DNA from: Amycolatopsis granulosa
Lineage (GTDB): Bacteria > Actinomycetota > Actinomycetes > Mycobacteriales > Pseudonocardiaceae
NCBI RefSeq assembly: GCF_011758745.1
Contig: NZ_JAANOV010000001.1
Location: forward strand, 124,001-188,000
DNA length: 64,000 nucleotides
Direction of reading: 5' to 3'
Shown: positions 45,436-54,571 of the stretch, in pieces
How the letters are laid out: the number at the start of each line of letters is the position of its first letter
Numbering within the stretch: position 1 is the stretch's first letter
Program-made: the position numbers and the translations under genes
The notes under the pieces: model-generated
The model's input: only the letters and a program-made list of their open reading frames with translations
Databases searched by the model: none
Told to the model about the DNA's origin: nothing

Positions 45436-46011
45436 TCACCGCCAGGCGAACACCGGTTGCTCGAGGTGCGCCACCCGGGTCGTGCGGCCGTACAGCGCGG
45501 CCTCCCGGAACTGGTAGAGGACCGCGGCGGTCGGGGCGTGCACGAGGTGGCCGGCCAACGGCAACTGGATCACCGGCCGGTCCGACTCGGGGATGGTCAC
45601 GAACCGCGGTTCGACCGCGAGGTCCCGCACCGCGATGACGTGCACCTGCGCGACCTCCGCGGGATTGGGGCGCGGCTCGGTCTCGCGGTCGAGCCGCAGG
45701 ACGACCGGGGTGATGACGTAGCCGGAGCGGGTCGGGTAGTCGTCGAGCACGCCCAGGCAGTCCGCACGCGCGGCGGTCACGCCGAGCTCCTCCGCCAGCT
45801 CCCGCAGCGCGGCGGCCACCGCGTCCTCGCCGGGATCGAGCCGGCCGCCGGGCAGCGCGAACTGCCCCGGGTGGGCCCGCATCCCGCTCGCCCGGCGGGT
45901 CAGCCAGATCGCCGGATCGCCGCCGGTGACCACGACGGCGACCGCGGCCGCGCGCCGTCCGTCAAGCGGCACCGCCACCCTGGGGAACTGTTCGATCACG
46001 TCGGTCCGCAC
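45436..46011 (-). CDS. Nudix hydrolase (CoA pyrophosphatase-like)
   Basis: 191 residues. Complete Nudix box G56-x5-E62-x7-R70-E71-L-x-E74-E75-x-G77-V for divalent metal binding. The preceding ASGMRAHPGQFALPGGRLD resembles the CoA-specific UPF0035 signature, so CoA or short acyl-CoA cleavage is likely though not certain. TAGGGT ends six bases before GTG 46011 (leaderless-type). Divergent from the acyltransferase. Confidence 0.87.
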   Translation of the reverse strand: MRTDVIEQFPRVAVPLDGRRAAAVAVVVTGGDPAIWLTRRASGMRAHPGQFALPGGRLDPGEDAVAAALRELAEELGVTAARADCLGVLDDYPTRSGYVITPVVLRLDRETEPRPNPAEVAQVHVIAVRDLAVEPRFVTIPESDRPVIQLPLAGHLVHAPTAAVLYQFREAALYGRTTRVAHLEQPVFAWR

Positions 46012-46089
46012 CCCCCGACCCTAGCCCGGCCCGCGGCCGGCGCTGGGTAATCTCGGCCTGACCCGGGAACGCCGACCAGGAAGGTGCCG

Positions 46090-48093
46090 ATGACCTCGCC
46101 CCACCCGCGTACCCGGTTCCGCCCCGAGATCGAGGGCCTGCGTGCGCTGGCCTGCGTCCTGGTGGTCGTCTACCACGTGTGGCTGGGCCGGATCTCCGGC
46201 GGCGTCGACGTGTTCTTCTTCCTCACCGGGTTCCTGATCACCGGGCAGCTGTTCCGGGCCGGGCTGCGCGGGCGCATCGAGATCCGCGCGCTGTGGCGCC
46301 GCGCGATCACCCGGCTGTTCCCGGCCGCGCTCGCCGTGCTGCTCGTGGTGATCGTGGCCGCGGCCCTGGTGCTGCCGCAGTCCCGCTGGTTCCCCACGAT
46401 CCGGGAGGTCTTCGCCGCCGCGCTCTACCTGGAGAACTGGCAGCTGGCGGCGAACGCCACCGACTACTTCGCCCAGCACAGCGACGCCAGCGTGGTGCAG
46501 CACTTCTGGTCGCTGTCCATCCAGGGGCAGTTCTACCTGGTCTGGCCGCTGCTGGTGGCTGCCGTCGCGTACGCGGCGCGGGGGCGCCTGCGCCGCGCAC
46601 TGACCGGCGTGCTGCTCGCCGTCACCGCCGGGTCGCTGGCGTACTCGGTGTGGCTGACCGCGGCCGACCAGCCGGTGGCCTACTTCTCCGCGCTGACCCG
46701 GATCTGGGAGTTCGCGCTCGGCGGCCTGCTCGCGCTGGCCATCGACGCCGTCGCCCTGCCCCGGCCACTGCGGATCGCGGCCGGCTGGCTCGGGGTCGCC
46801 GGGCTCGTCGCCTGCGGGCTGGTGCTGCAGGTCGGGACGGTGTTCCCGGGTGCCGCCGCGTTGTGGCCGATCGCCGCCGCCGCGCTGGTGCTGCTGGCCG
46901 GCACGACCGGCAGCCCGGCCGCCGCGGACCGGCTGCTGACCGCCCGGCCGCTGACCTGGCTCGGCCGGATGAGCTTCCCGTTGTACCTGTGGCACTGGCC
47001 GGTGCTGGTGCTCTACCTGGTGTACCGGGGCCGGAGCGGGGTCGGCCCGCTCGGCGGCGCGTTCGTCGTCGGCCTGTCGCTGGCCCTGGCGGTGGCGACG
47101 CACCACCTGGTCGAGGCGCCGGTGCGCCGCTCGCCGCTCGCCGACCGGGGCGCCTACCGCTTCGCGGTGCTCGCGATGGTCCCGGTGCTCGCCGCCGCCG
47201 GCGCCTGGCAGATCACCGGCCTCGCCCGCTCCGGTGCGCCCGCCGCCGGTGGTCTGGACCACCCCGGTGCGCTGGCCCGCACGCCCGGGTTCGTCTACCG
47301 GGGCGCCACCGGTGTGGCGCCGGTGCCCTCGCCGCTCGAGCTGCCCCAGGACTGGGCCTGGATCGACCACTGCGCGAGCTCCCCGCGCGGCGGCGAACTC
47401 CAGGTGTGCACCAGCACCCCGGACGGCCCGCCGGAGAAGACCCTGGTGGTCGTCGGCGACTCGCACCCCACCCAGTTCGTCGCGGCGCTGGAACCGGTGG
47501 CGCAGCGGCGGAACTGGCAGCTCGTGGTGATGTCGCGCGGCGGCTGCCCGTTCTCCACCGAGTCCGAGATCGACCCCGACGACCAGGTGTGCCGCGACTG
47601 GAACGCCGCGGCCGCCGACGAGATCCTCGACCTGCGGCCGGATGCGGTGTTCACCACCGCGACCCGCAACGTGCGGGCCGGGCTGACCGAGTGGACGCCA
47701 CCCGGGTTCGTCGCGCAGTGGCGGAAGATCTCCGCCGCCGGGATCCCGGTGCTCGCGGTCCGGGACAACCCGCGCTACGACTACGCGCCGTCGGAGTGCG
47801 CGGAGCTGCGCGGTGCGGACGCGCCGGAGTGCAACCCGCCGCGTGCCGCGTTCTACGCCGACGAGCCGCCATGGCTCTTCCTCGACGACGTCCCCCCGGA
47901 CGTGTCGTTCCTGGATTTCAGCGACTACTACTGCGACCGGGCAGTCTGCCCGCCGGTGATCGGCAACGTGCTGGTCTACCTCGACGACAACCACGTCGGG
48001 GCGACCTACCTGAGGACCATGGACTCCATCGTCGAGCAGGCGATCGACGCCGCGCTCGGGCCGGCCGACCCGGAGCCGCCGGCGCCCGCCTGA
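46090..48093 (+). CDS. Acyltransferase-3 membrane protein with C-terminal SGNH domain (OafA type)
   Basis: 667 residues. N-terminal ten or so TM helices of the acyltransferase-3 family, beginning RFRPEIEGLRALACVLVVVYH with FWSLSIQGQFYLVWPLL; then an outside SGNH hydrolase-like domain with VVVGDSHPTQF (S458-H459) and a D632-xx-H635 pair. Such proteins O-acetylate cell-surface sugars: the membrane part exports acetyl groups and the SGNH part transfers them. Several cysteines in the outer domain may form disulfides. ATG 46090 has GGAAGG upstream. Substrate unknown. Confidence 0.92.
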   Translation: MTSPHPRTRFRPEIEGLRALACVLVVVYHVWLGRISGGVDVFFFLTGFLITGQLFRAGLRGRIEIRALWRRAITRLFPAALAVLLVVIVAAALVLPQSRWFPTIREVFAAALYLENWQLAANATDYFAQHSDASVVQHFWSLSIQGQFYLVWPLLVAAVAYAARGRLRRALTGVLLAVTAGSLAYSVWLTAADQPVAYFSALTRIWEFALGGLLALAIDAVALPRPLRIAAGWLGVAGLVACGLVLQVGTVFPGAAALWPIAAAALVLLAGTTGSPAAADRLLTARPLTWLGRMSFPLYLWHWPVLVLYLVYRGRSGVGPLGGAFVVGLSLALAVATHHLVEAPVRRSPLADRGAYRFAVLAMVPVLAAAGAWQITGLARSGAPAAGGLDHPGALARTPGFVYRGATGVAPVPSPLELPQDWAWIDHCASSPRGGELQVCTSTPDGPPEKTLVVVGDSHPTQFVAALEPVAQRRNWQLVVMSRGGCPFSTESEIDPDDQVCRDWNAAAADEILDLRPDAVFTTATRNVRAGLTEWTPPGFVAQWRKISAAGIPVLAVRDNPRYDYAPSECAELRGADAPECNPPRAAFYADEPPWLFLDDVPPDVSFLDFSDYYCDRAVCPPVIGNVLVYLDDNHVGATYLRTMDSIVEQAIDAALGPADPEPPAPA

Positions 48094-48128
48094 TCCGCCG
48101 TCCGGGGTCGGCTGCGCCCGTCCGGATG

Positions 48129-48163
48129 CGGCGCCCGTCCGGCCGGCCCGCCGCCGGGCGCCG
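48129..48163. terminator. Bidirectional hairpin terminator
   Basis: CGGCGCCCG (48129–48137) pairs with CGGGCGCCG (48155–48163) around a 17-base loop, in the gap between the convergent acyltransferase and STAS genes. Confidence 0.6.
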
Positions 48164-48164
48164 G

Positions 48165-48578
48165 TCAGCAGGCGCTGAGGGCTTCGTCGCGGCTGGCGTA
48201 GACCGGCAGGAGCTGATCGAGACCGGTGATCGACAACGGTCGCGCCGTCCGCCGCGTGGGCGCGACCACCCGGACGTCGGCCCGTGCGCCGGCCCGCGCC
48301 AGCGCGGCCAGGCCGGTGGAGCCGAGGAACTCCACCCCGGACAGGTCGACCACGGCGACGCGCGGCCGGTGCGCGGTCAGCTCCTCCAGCGCGCGGTTCA
48401 GCGGCGCGGCCGTGGCGGCGTCGATGTCACCCGCGACCTTCAGCACCGCGATCCCGGGTACCGGCCAGAACACCTGCAGGCGCAGGGCTCCCGGCGCGGC
48501 ACGTGGCGCGGGCACCCGGGGCCCGTGCTGGGCCGGCGTGCTCGCGGCACCGGTGGAGTTGCGCGCCGGGTGAGTCAT
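48165..48578 (-). CDS. STAS-domain anti-sigma factor antagonist
   Basis: 137 residues: a ~30-residue Pro/Ala-rich lead, then a STAS domain (VLKVAGDIDAATAAPLNRALEEL; VVDLSGVEFLGSTGLAAL) with S87 in the usual phosphorylatable position. Such proteins, when dephosphorylated, bind an anti-sigma kinase and free a sigma factor. No anti-sigma or sigma gene lies beside it, so partners are elsewhere. GGGAGGAG lies before the ATG; a short AGGGT…ACCCT inverted repeat (48621–48634) is upstream. Confidence 0.88.
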   Translation of the reverse strand: MTHPARNSTGAASTPAQHGPRVPAPRAAPGALRLQVFWPVPGIAVLKVAGDIDAATAAPLNRALEELTAHRPRVAVVDLSGVEFLGSTGLAALARAGARADVRVVAPTRRTARPLSITGLDQLLPVYASRDEALSAC

Positions 48579-48662
48579 GACTCTCCTCCCGTCGGCCGGT
48601 CTGGCCAGGTCACCTCTCGTAGGGTAATCACCCTCGCACGGAATGCACCAGGTCGCAGGTGG

Positions 48663-49361
48663 TCACGCGGGTGGGCGAAATGTGTCAGCCGGCACCCGCA
48701 CCGAGACGAAATCCACGTCCCGGCGGAGCCGGAAACCCAGCGCCCGGTAGAGCCGGACGGCGCCGGTGTTCGCCGCGGCCGCGTGCAGGAACGGGGTCTC
48801 CCCGCGCGCGGCGATGCCGTGTGCCACCGCCAGCACCAGCCGGGTGCCCAGCCCCTGCCCGCGGAACCCGGCGTCGGTGCAGACGGCGCTGATCTCGGTG
48901 TACCCGGGCGGGTGCAGGCGCTCGCCGGCCATCGCCACCAGCCGTCCCGCCCGCCGGAACCCGAGGTAGGTGCCCAGCTCCACGGTGCGCGGCAGGAACG
49001 GCCCGGGCCGGGTGCGCCCGGCGAGCGCCAGCATCTCGGGCACGTCCGCGCCGGTCAGCCGCACCGCCTCCGGATCCGGCGCGGTCTCCACCGTCTCCGC
49101 CACCATCTGCACACCGGGCACGGACATCTCCACGGTCCAGTCCACGGGCGGCGGCAGCGGCGGCGCGGGCAACGACAGCACCCCGCCCGGTCCGGCCAGC
49201 TCGGCGAGTTCCTTCCACGCGGTGTCGTCCGCGGTGCCGGGCATCCCTGCCCACGGTGAGACCGCCGGCTGGTACCGCACCGCGCCGCCGTGGGTCTCGG
49301 CGAACCGGGCGTGCGGACCGGTCAGCGACGCGTACGCCGGGTTGTCCAGAGGCAGATCCAC
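48663..49361 (-). CDS. GNAT-family N-acetyltransferase
   Basis: 232 residues. C-terminal GNAT fold with acetyl-CoA loop R-G-Q-G-L-G-T in GFRGQGLGTRLVLAV and the FLHAAAANTGAVRLYRALGF segment. The N-terminal ~110 residues look like a second, degenerate GNAT-like half. Substrate unknown. GTG 49361 is preferred: TACCGT ends seven bases upstream; GTG 49382 is seven codons earlier. Confidence 0.85.
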   Translation of the reverse strand: MDLPLDNPAYASLTGPHARFAETHGGAVRYQPAVSPWAGMPGTADDTAWKELAELAGPGGVLSLPAPPLPPPVDWTVEMSVPGVQMVAETVETAPDPEAVRLTGADVPEMLALAGRTRPGPFLPRTVELGTYLGFRRAGRLVAMAGERLHPPGYTEISAVCTDAGFRGQGLGTRLVLAVAHGIAARGETPFLHAAAANTGAVRLYRALGFRLRRDVDFVSVRVPADTFRPPA

Positions 49362-49523
49362 GCTCCCGACGGTACCGGTCACCGCCCCGCTCCCGGCCGT
49401 CCACGTGAGCCACGTCCCGTCACCGCGCGGTCACCCCGGCCCGGATCCCCTGGGCGGTAAGCGATTTCCGGACGGCGGCACGCCGGTGCGCGGCCGCGGC
49501 GCGCACCGCCTAGCGTGGGCGCC

Positions 49524-50495
49524 ATGGCTCGCACCCGCGTCTACCGCCACGGCGTTCTCGAGGCCGAGAACTTCCCCGCGGCCGAACTGTCCGACTACCT
49601 GCAGGATCCGGCGACGGTGGTGTGGCTCGACCTCGCCAAGCCGACCGCGGCCGACCTCACCACCATCAGCGACGAGCTCGGCCTGCACCGCCTCGCCGTC
49701 GAGGACGCCGTGTCCGAGCACCAGCGGCCCAAGCTGGACCGCTACTCCAGCCACTCCTTCCTCACCGCCTACGCCGTGCGGCTGGACACCGGAACCGGGG
49801 CTCTCTCCGAAAGTGAGCTCGCCGCGTTCATCACCGACCGTGCTCTGGTGACCGTGCGCAAGGACGACCGCTTCGACATCGAGGAGGTGGTGCGGCGCTG
49901 GGACGGCTCGGACGACCTCGCCAAGAGCGGCGCCGGCTTCCTGGTGCACGGACTGCTGGACTACATCGTGGACACCCACTTCGACGCGGTGCAGGCGATG
50001 GACGACCAGATCGAGGAGCTCGAGGACGGCGTGTTCGCCGACCACGTGGACCACACCGGCATGCAGCGCCGGTCCCTGCGGCTGCGCAAGAGCCTGGTGT
50101 CCCTGCGGCGGTTCGTGCTGCCGATGCGCGAGGTGGTGAACTCGCTGATGCGCCGTGACCACCACCTCGTCGACGAGGCGCTGATGCCCTACTTCCAGGA
50201 CGTCTACGACCACGTGCTGCGCGCGTCGGAGTGGACGGAATCGTTGCGGGACCTGGTGACCACGATTCGCGAGACGCAGCTGAGCCTGCAGGGCAACCGG
50301 TTGAACATGATCATGAAGAAGGTGACCAGCTGGGCCGCGATCATCGCGGTGCCGACGGCGATCACCGGCTTCTACGGCCAGAACGTGCCCTATCCCGGGT
50401 TCGGCCAGCCCTGGGGCTTCTGGCTGTCCACCGCGGTGATCGTGGTGCTCTCCGGTGCGCTCTACGTCATGTTCCGGCGGCGGGACTGGCTCTGA
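49524..50495 (+). CDS. CorA-family magnesium/cobalt transporter
   Basis: 323 residues. Cytoplasmic funnel domain with a long helix (ending in SLQGNRLNMIMKKVT) and two C-terminal TM helices (about 264–282 and 298–316). The selectivity motif after TM1 is Y284-G-Q-N rather than YGMN, a variant seen in some actinobacterial members. The C-terminal RRRDWL is typical. TAGCGT (49511–49516) ends seven bases before the ATG. Converges on the L,D-transpeptidase. Confidence 0.92.
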   Translation: MARTRVYRHGVLEAENFPAAELSDYLQDPATVVWLDLAKPTAADLTTISDELGLHRLAVEDAVSEHQRPKLDRYSSHSFLTAYAVRLDTGTGALSESELAAFITDRALVTVRKDDRFDIEEVVRRWDGSDDLAKSGAGFLVHGLLDYIVDTHFDAVQAMDDQIEELEDGVFADHVDHTGMQRRSLRLRKSLVSLRRFVLPMREVVNSLMRRDHHLVDEALMPYFQDVYDHVLRASEWTESLRDLVTTIRETQLSLQGNRLNMIMKKVTSWAAIIAVPTAITGFYGQNVPYPGFGQPWGFWLSTAVIVVLSGALYVMFRRRDWL

Positions 50496-50514
50496 GACCG
50501 CATTCCGCGGAAGG

Positions 50515-51060
50515 TCAGAACACCGCCACCTGGGCGCCGACCGGGAGTGCGTCGTAGAAGAGGACCGCGTCCCGCGCGGACAGGTGGACGCAACCGTGGG
50601 ACGGGACCTCCAGGCTGCCTTCGTGGAAAGCGATCCCGCCCGGGGCGAAGAACACCGCGTGGTTCATCGGGTCGCCGTACTCGGCGCTGATGTGGTCGGC
50701 GTCCTTCCATGAGACGCGGAAGACGCCGCGCGGGGTGGCCACCGAATCCGCCGCGTCGGCGGTGCCCGGCATGATGGGCACCGGGCCGTGCGTGACCTCG
50801 CCGTCGCGCTGCAGCCAGGCGACCCGCCGGTCCAGGTCGACGCAGGCCCGCGCGGTGTCGGGGCACAGCTCGGTGCGCGGGCCGGCGGAGAAGGCGCTGA
50901 CCGCCGGCAGTGGTCGCGGAACCGGCCGCGGCGCGGGCGACAGGACGGTCTCCGCGGGCGCGGCCGCCAGCACCGCCCAGCCGGACATGACCACGAGGGC
51001 GGCGACCGCCGCCCAGCACGCGGGGTGCCGCAGGCCGCCGGTGATGCGAAGCGAAGCCAC
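50515..51060 (-). CDS. L,D-transpeptidase (YkuD family)
   Basis: 181 residues. An N-terminal TM/signal anchor (about 15–34), a Pro-rich spacer and a YkuD domain with catalytic C157 in SHGCVHLS and H146. Forms 3→3 cross-links in peptidoglycan or attaches proteins to it, outside the membrane; it has no LysM or Ig-like domain, unlike mycobacterial LdtMt2. GTG 51060 has TACAGT ending six bases upstream. C66 and C73 could form a disulfide. Confidence 0.92.
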   Translation of the reverse strand: MASLRITGGLRHPACWAAVAALVVMSGWAVLAAAPAETVLSPAPRPVPRPLPAVSAFSAGPRTELCPDTARACVDLDRRVAWLQRDGEVTHGPVPIMPGTADAADSVATPRGVFRVSWKDADHISAEYGDPMNHAVFFAPGGIAFHEGSLEVPSHGCVHLSARDAVLFYDALPVGAQVAVF

Positions 51061-51088
51061 GGGCGCACTGTATCGGCCGCGGCCCGTT

Positions 51089-51137
51089 TCGTGCAAGATT
51101 CACCCGATATACACGACTTCGGGTGAATCTTGCACGA
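51089..51137. terminator. 19-bp perfect inverted repeat after the NCS1 permease
   Basis: Arms 51089–51107 (begins TCGTGCAAGATTCACCCGA) and 51119–51137 are exact reverse complements around an 11-base AT-richer loop. It lies just downstream of the NCS1 gene (minus strand) and upstream of the L,D-transpeptidase promoter, so a terminator for the catabolic operon is the simplest reading. The arms are much less GC-rich than other hairpins in this window. Confidence 0.65.
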
Positions 51138-51154
51138 TCGCGGTGTAGGCCGGG

Positions 51155-52612
51155 TCAGCGCACTTCGGTGGTCTCCAGGTCGGCGTCGGCGCGGGCGATG
51201 AGCACGCGCTCGGCCGCGATGTCGAGACTGCGGCACGCGAGCAGGTAGACCCCGCCGGAGACGATCAGCCCGGGCAGCATCGCGATGTCGGTGCCGCCGA
51301 GCAGCCGCGCCACCGGTCCGGTGTAGATCGCGGAGTTCACGAACGGCAGCATCGCCACGAACCCGATCGCGTAGGCCAGCAGACCCCGCCAGCCCCACCG
51401 GCCGTACATGCCGCGCGGGTTGAAGATCTCCCGGATCGAGTAGTGCGTGTGCCGCACCCAGAAGAAGTCCACCAGGTTGATCGCGGTCCACGGCGTGAAC
51501 AGCAGCAGCAGGATGCCCAGGAAGTGCTCGAACTCGTGCAGGAAGTTCGCCGACGCCGACAGCGCCACCGACGTGGACAGCACCGCGCACACCAGCAAGG
51601 TGACCACCCGCTTGGCACGGCTCGAGCGCACCGGCCGTACCGAGTCCGCAATGGACAGCAGGGTCAGCGAAGCGCCGTAGAAGTTCAGCCCGGTGATGGT
51701 GATCAGCCCGAGCAGCGCGAGTACCACCAGCACCGTCCCGAAACCCGGGAAGATCGCGTTGCCGGCGCCCTGGATGGCCTCCGAGGTGTTCAGTCCGGTG
51801 TTGATCGAGGCGGCCACCGCGCCGACCAGCATCATCCACGCCCCGCCGATCAGCGCGCCGAGGTAGGTCCACCAGAACGTCGCGCGCACTCCCACCGTGC
51901 GCGGCAGGTAACGCGAGTAGTCCGACACGTAGATCGCCCAGCTCAGCTGATAGGCGGCGGCCACGAAGAACTGGATCGCGAACGCCTCGGCGTGGAACCC
52001 CGACGCCGAGAACTGACCGGACGGGACGTGGCCGGTGAACCCGATGCCCACGCTGAACACGGCGAGCACCACCAGCAGCCCGTACGCCAGCCACCGCTGT
52101 GCCTTGTGGATCCAGTCGTAGCCGAACACGGCCAGCAGCACGGCGAGCGCGGTGAACGCCAGGTAGGCGACGGTCGGGTCGACACCGAACAACAGGTGCG
52201 CCGCCTCACCGGCGAGCAGCTGGTTGAAGGCGTTGTAGCCGAGGTAGGTGACCAGGGCGACCACCCACACCAGCAGCGCGCCGAGGTAGCCGAACTGCGG
52301 GCGGGACTGGATCATCTGCGGCAGGCCGAGCTGGGGGCCCTGTGAGGAGTGGAACGCCATGAAGAACGTGCCGAACGCGCAGCCGGCCACGATGGCGATG
52401 CCGGTCCACAGCAGGTTCGACCCCATTGAGATGCCCAGCACGCCGGTGGCGACGGTGGCGAGGTGGGCGTCGCCGGTGAACCACACCGGCCACAGGTGCC
52501 AGGCCTTGCCGTGCCGTTCGCGCAACGGCACGTAGTCGATCGAGCGGGACTCGATGCCCCGCAGGCCGCCGCCGCGGGGCGGGGTGTTCCGGGAGTTGAC
52601 GACGGTGTCCAT
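51155..52612 (-). CDS. NCS1-family permease (cytosine/purine/hydantoin type)
   Basis: 485 residues, about twelve TM helices. N-terminus ESRSIDYVPLRERHGKAWHLWPVWFTGDAHLATVATG and later SDYSRYLPR and FTPWTAINLVDFF are NCS1 signatures. The family imports nucleobases, allantoin, hydantoins or thiamine with a cation. It is the last gene of an acyl-CoA catabolic operon, 24 bases after the enoyl-CoA hydratase, which is unusual and suggests it imports the operon's substrate. A large hairpin follows. Confidence 0.92.
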   Translation of the reverse strand: MDTVVNSRNTPPRGGGLRGIESRSIDYVPLRERHGKAWHLWPVWFTGDAHLATVATGVLGISMGSNLLWTGIAIVAGCAFGTFFMAFHSSQGPQLGLPQMIQSRPQFGYLGALLVWVVALVTYLGYNAFNQLLAGEAAHLLFGVDPTVAYLAFTALAVLLAVFGYDWIHKAQRWLAYGLLVVLAVFSVGIGFTGHVPSGQFSASGFHAEAFAIQFFVAAAYQLSWAIYVSDYSRYLPRTVGVRATFWWTYLGALIGGAWMMLVGAVAASINTGLNTSEAIQGAGNAIFPGFGTVLVVLALLGLITITGLNFYGASLTLLSIADSVRPVRSSRAKRVVTLLVCAVLSTSVALSASANFLHEFEHFLGILLLLFTPWTAINLVDFFWVRHTHYSIREIFNPRGMYGRWGWRGLLAYAIGFVAMLPFVNSAIYTGPVARLLGGTDIAMLPGLIVSGGVYLLACRSLDIAAERVLIARADADLETTEVR

Positions 52613-52636
52613 GACTCCTCCGGTGGGGATGAACGG

Positions 52637-53359
52637 TCAGGTGCGGTTGAGCGCGGCGTACGCCAGCTGTTCCAGCAGCAGCGCGGTGCGGTGCGAGGAC
52701 TCGGCCGCGGCGTCGATGACCTGCTTGGTCCAGGCCACCGCTTGTGGTGGCGCGGCCGCGAGCTCGGCGGCGAGCGCACGGGCCCGGTCGAGGTGCGCTC
52801 CGGTGGGAGCGATCTCGGTGAGCAGGCCCCAGCTCGCGGCCTCCGCGGGCCCGAAGCGGCGGCCGCGCAGCACCAGATCGCGGGTGCGGGCCGGGCCGAG
52901 CTCGCGCACCACCCGGGCGATGCCACCGGAGCTGGGCAGGATGCCCAGGCCGATCTCGGGGAAACCGAACTCGGCCCGCTCGTCGGCCACCCGCAGGTCG
53001 CAGGCCAGCGCGAGTTCCAGGCCGCCGCCGAGGCAGTACCCGCTGATCGCGGCGACGGTCGGCTGCGGCAGGTCCGCCACCGCCTCGTAGACGGCGCCGG
53101 AGGCCCGGTAGTAGGCCGCGATCGCGGCCGGCGTCATCTCCCGCAGCTCGGTGACGTCGGCGCCGGCGGAGAACACCGCAGGGCCGCCGGTGATCACGAC
53201 GGCCCGCGAGTCCACAACGGACGGTGTGCGGAGCGCTTCGGCCAGCCGCGACTCCAGATGGGTGGACAGGGCGTTGCGTTTGGCAGCCCGGTCCAGGGTG
53301 ACGACGGCGATGCCGTCGGCCGTCGTCACCCCGACCGAGCCGGCGTCCGGGCCGGTCAC
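52637..53359 (-). CDS. Enoyl-CoA hydratase
   Basis: 240-residue crotonase. Oxyanion FSAGADVTEL and GYCLGGGLELALACDLRVADERAEFGFPEIGLGILPSSGG: the glutamates E of FPEIGLG and of GGGLE-type context are present, fitting hydratase activity. It hydrates the double bond made by the coupled dehydrogenase. GTG overlaps that gene's stop (GTGA). Confidence 0.91.
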   Translation of the reverse strand: MTGPDAGSVGVTTADGIAVVTLDRAAKRNALSTHLESRLAEALRTPSVVDSRAVVITGGPAVFSAGADVTELREMTPAAIAAYYRASGAVYEAVADLPQPTVAAISGYCLGGGLELALACDLRVADERAEFGFPEIGLGILPSSGGIARVVRELGPARTRDLVLRGRRFGPAEAASWGLLTEIAPTGAHLDRARALAAELAAAPPQAVAWTKQVIDAAAESSHRTALLLEQLAYAALNRT

Positions 53360-54540
53360 CGCGCCTCCGGGAAGGTGACCAGCGAGCTCAGGCCGCGCTT
53401 GGCGACGTGGTTGGCGATCACCAGGCGCTGGATCTCCGACGTGCCCTCCCAGATCCGGTCCACCCGCAGCTCACGCCACAGCCGCTCGACCGGGTACTCG
53501 CGCATGTAGCCACGCCCGCCGAAGATCTGCTGGCACCGGTCCGCCACGCGGTTGGCCGCCTCGGACGCGGCCAGCTTGACCGTCGCCGCCTTGGCGTGCA
53601 GCGTCTTGCGCACCGCGGGGTCGCTCAGGTCGGCCTGGTCGAATTCCCACGCCACCTGGTGCGTCAGCGCCCGGTTGGTGGCGATGTCCACCACCGAGTC
53701 GGCGATCATGCCCTGGATCAGCTGCCGCTCGATCAGCGGCACCCCGCCCTGCACGCGTTCGCGCGCCCAGTCCGTGGCCAGGGTGAGCGCGCGCTCGGCC
53801 GCGCCGATCGTGCGGGCGCCGATCATCAGCCGTTCCTCGGTGAACCAGTCGCGGGTCAGCTCGTACCCCTGACCGACGCCGCCGAGTACCGCGTCCGCGC
53901 CCAGCCGCACGTCACTGAAGGTGAACTCGGGGTGCTCGTAGACGAAGGTGTGCGTGTAGCGCGGCACCCGCTTGATCCGCACCCCGGGCAGGTCGGTGTC
54001 CACCAGGAACATCGTCGGCCCGCCGTCCGGCACGTTCGCCAGCACCAGCAGGAAGTCGGCGGCGTCGCCGACCGTGACGAACCACTTCTCGCCGTTGAGG
54101 ACGAATCCGTCGCCGTCGCGTACCGCGGTGGTGGCGATGCCGGACGGGTCCGATCCCGCGTCGGCCTCGGTGATCGCCACCGCGTCCCGGCGCTCGCCGC
54201 GCGCGTCCGGCACCAGGTAGCGCTCCCGCTGCTCGGGTGTGGCGTGCACCAGCGGGTTCGCCGGGCGCCAGACCGTGTCCCACAACGCGTTCGTCAGCTT
54301 GCCCAGTTCGTCCTGCACCACGACCTGCTCCAGCACGGACAGGCCGGACCCGCCCCACTCGACCGGGGTGTTGATCGCCTGCAGGCCGCTGGCCAGAACC
54401 TCCTGCCGGATCGCGGCGTGCGCCTCGGGCGGCAGGCCGTTCTCCCGCTCGCACTGGTCCTCGTAGGGCATGATCTTGGCGGTGAGGTCGGCGGCGCGCT
54501 GTTTGAGCTCGGCGAGGCGGGGGGAGTAGGCGAAATCCAT
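53356..54540 (-). CDS. Acyl-CoA dehydrogenase
   Basis: 394-residue FAD flavoprotein that introduces the alpha,beta double bond into an acyl-CoA. FAD-binding ITEADAGSDPSG and WFVTVGDAADF segments, and catalytic base E365 in WEGTSEI with the preceding IFGGRGYMREYPVERLWR, are present. Receives the CoA thioester formed by the ligase encoded 31 bases upstream; the next gene hydrates its product. Confidence 0.94.
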   Translation of the reverse strand: MDFAYSPRLAELKQRAADLTAKIMPYEDQCERENGLPPEAHAAIRQEVLASGLQAINTPVEWGGSGLSVLEQVVVQDELGKLTNALWDTVWRPANPLVHATPEQRERYLVPDARGERRDAVAITEADAGSDPSGIATTAVRDGDGFVLNGEKWFVTVGDAADFLLVLANVPDGGPTMFLVDTDLPGVRIKRVPRYTHTFVYEHPEFTFSDVRLGADAVLGGVGQGYELTRDWFTEERLMIGARTIGAAERALTLATDWARERVQGGVPLIERQLIQGMIADSVVDIATNRALTHQVAWEFDQADLSDPAVRKTLHAKAATVKLAASEAANRVADRCQQIFGGRGYMREYPVERLWRELRVDRIWEGTSEIQRLVIANHVAKRGLSSLVTFPEAR

Positions 54541-54571
54541 CGTGATCCTTTCGTTTTCTGCGGAAACGGGG

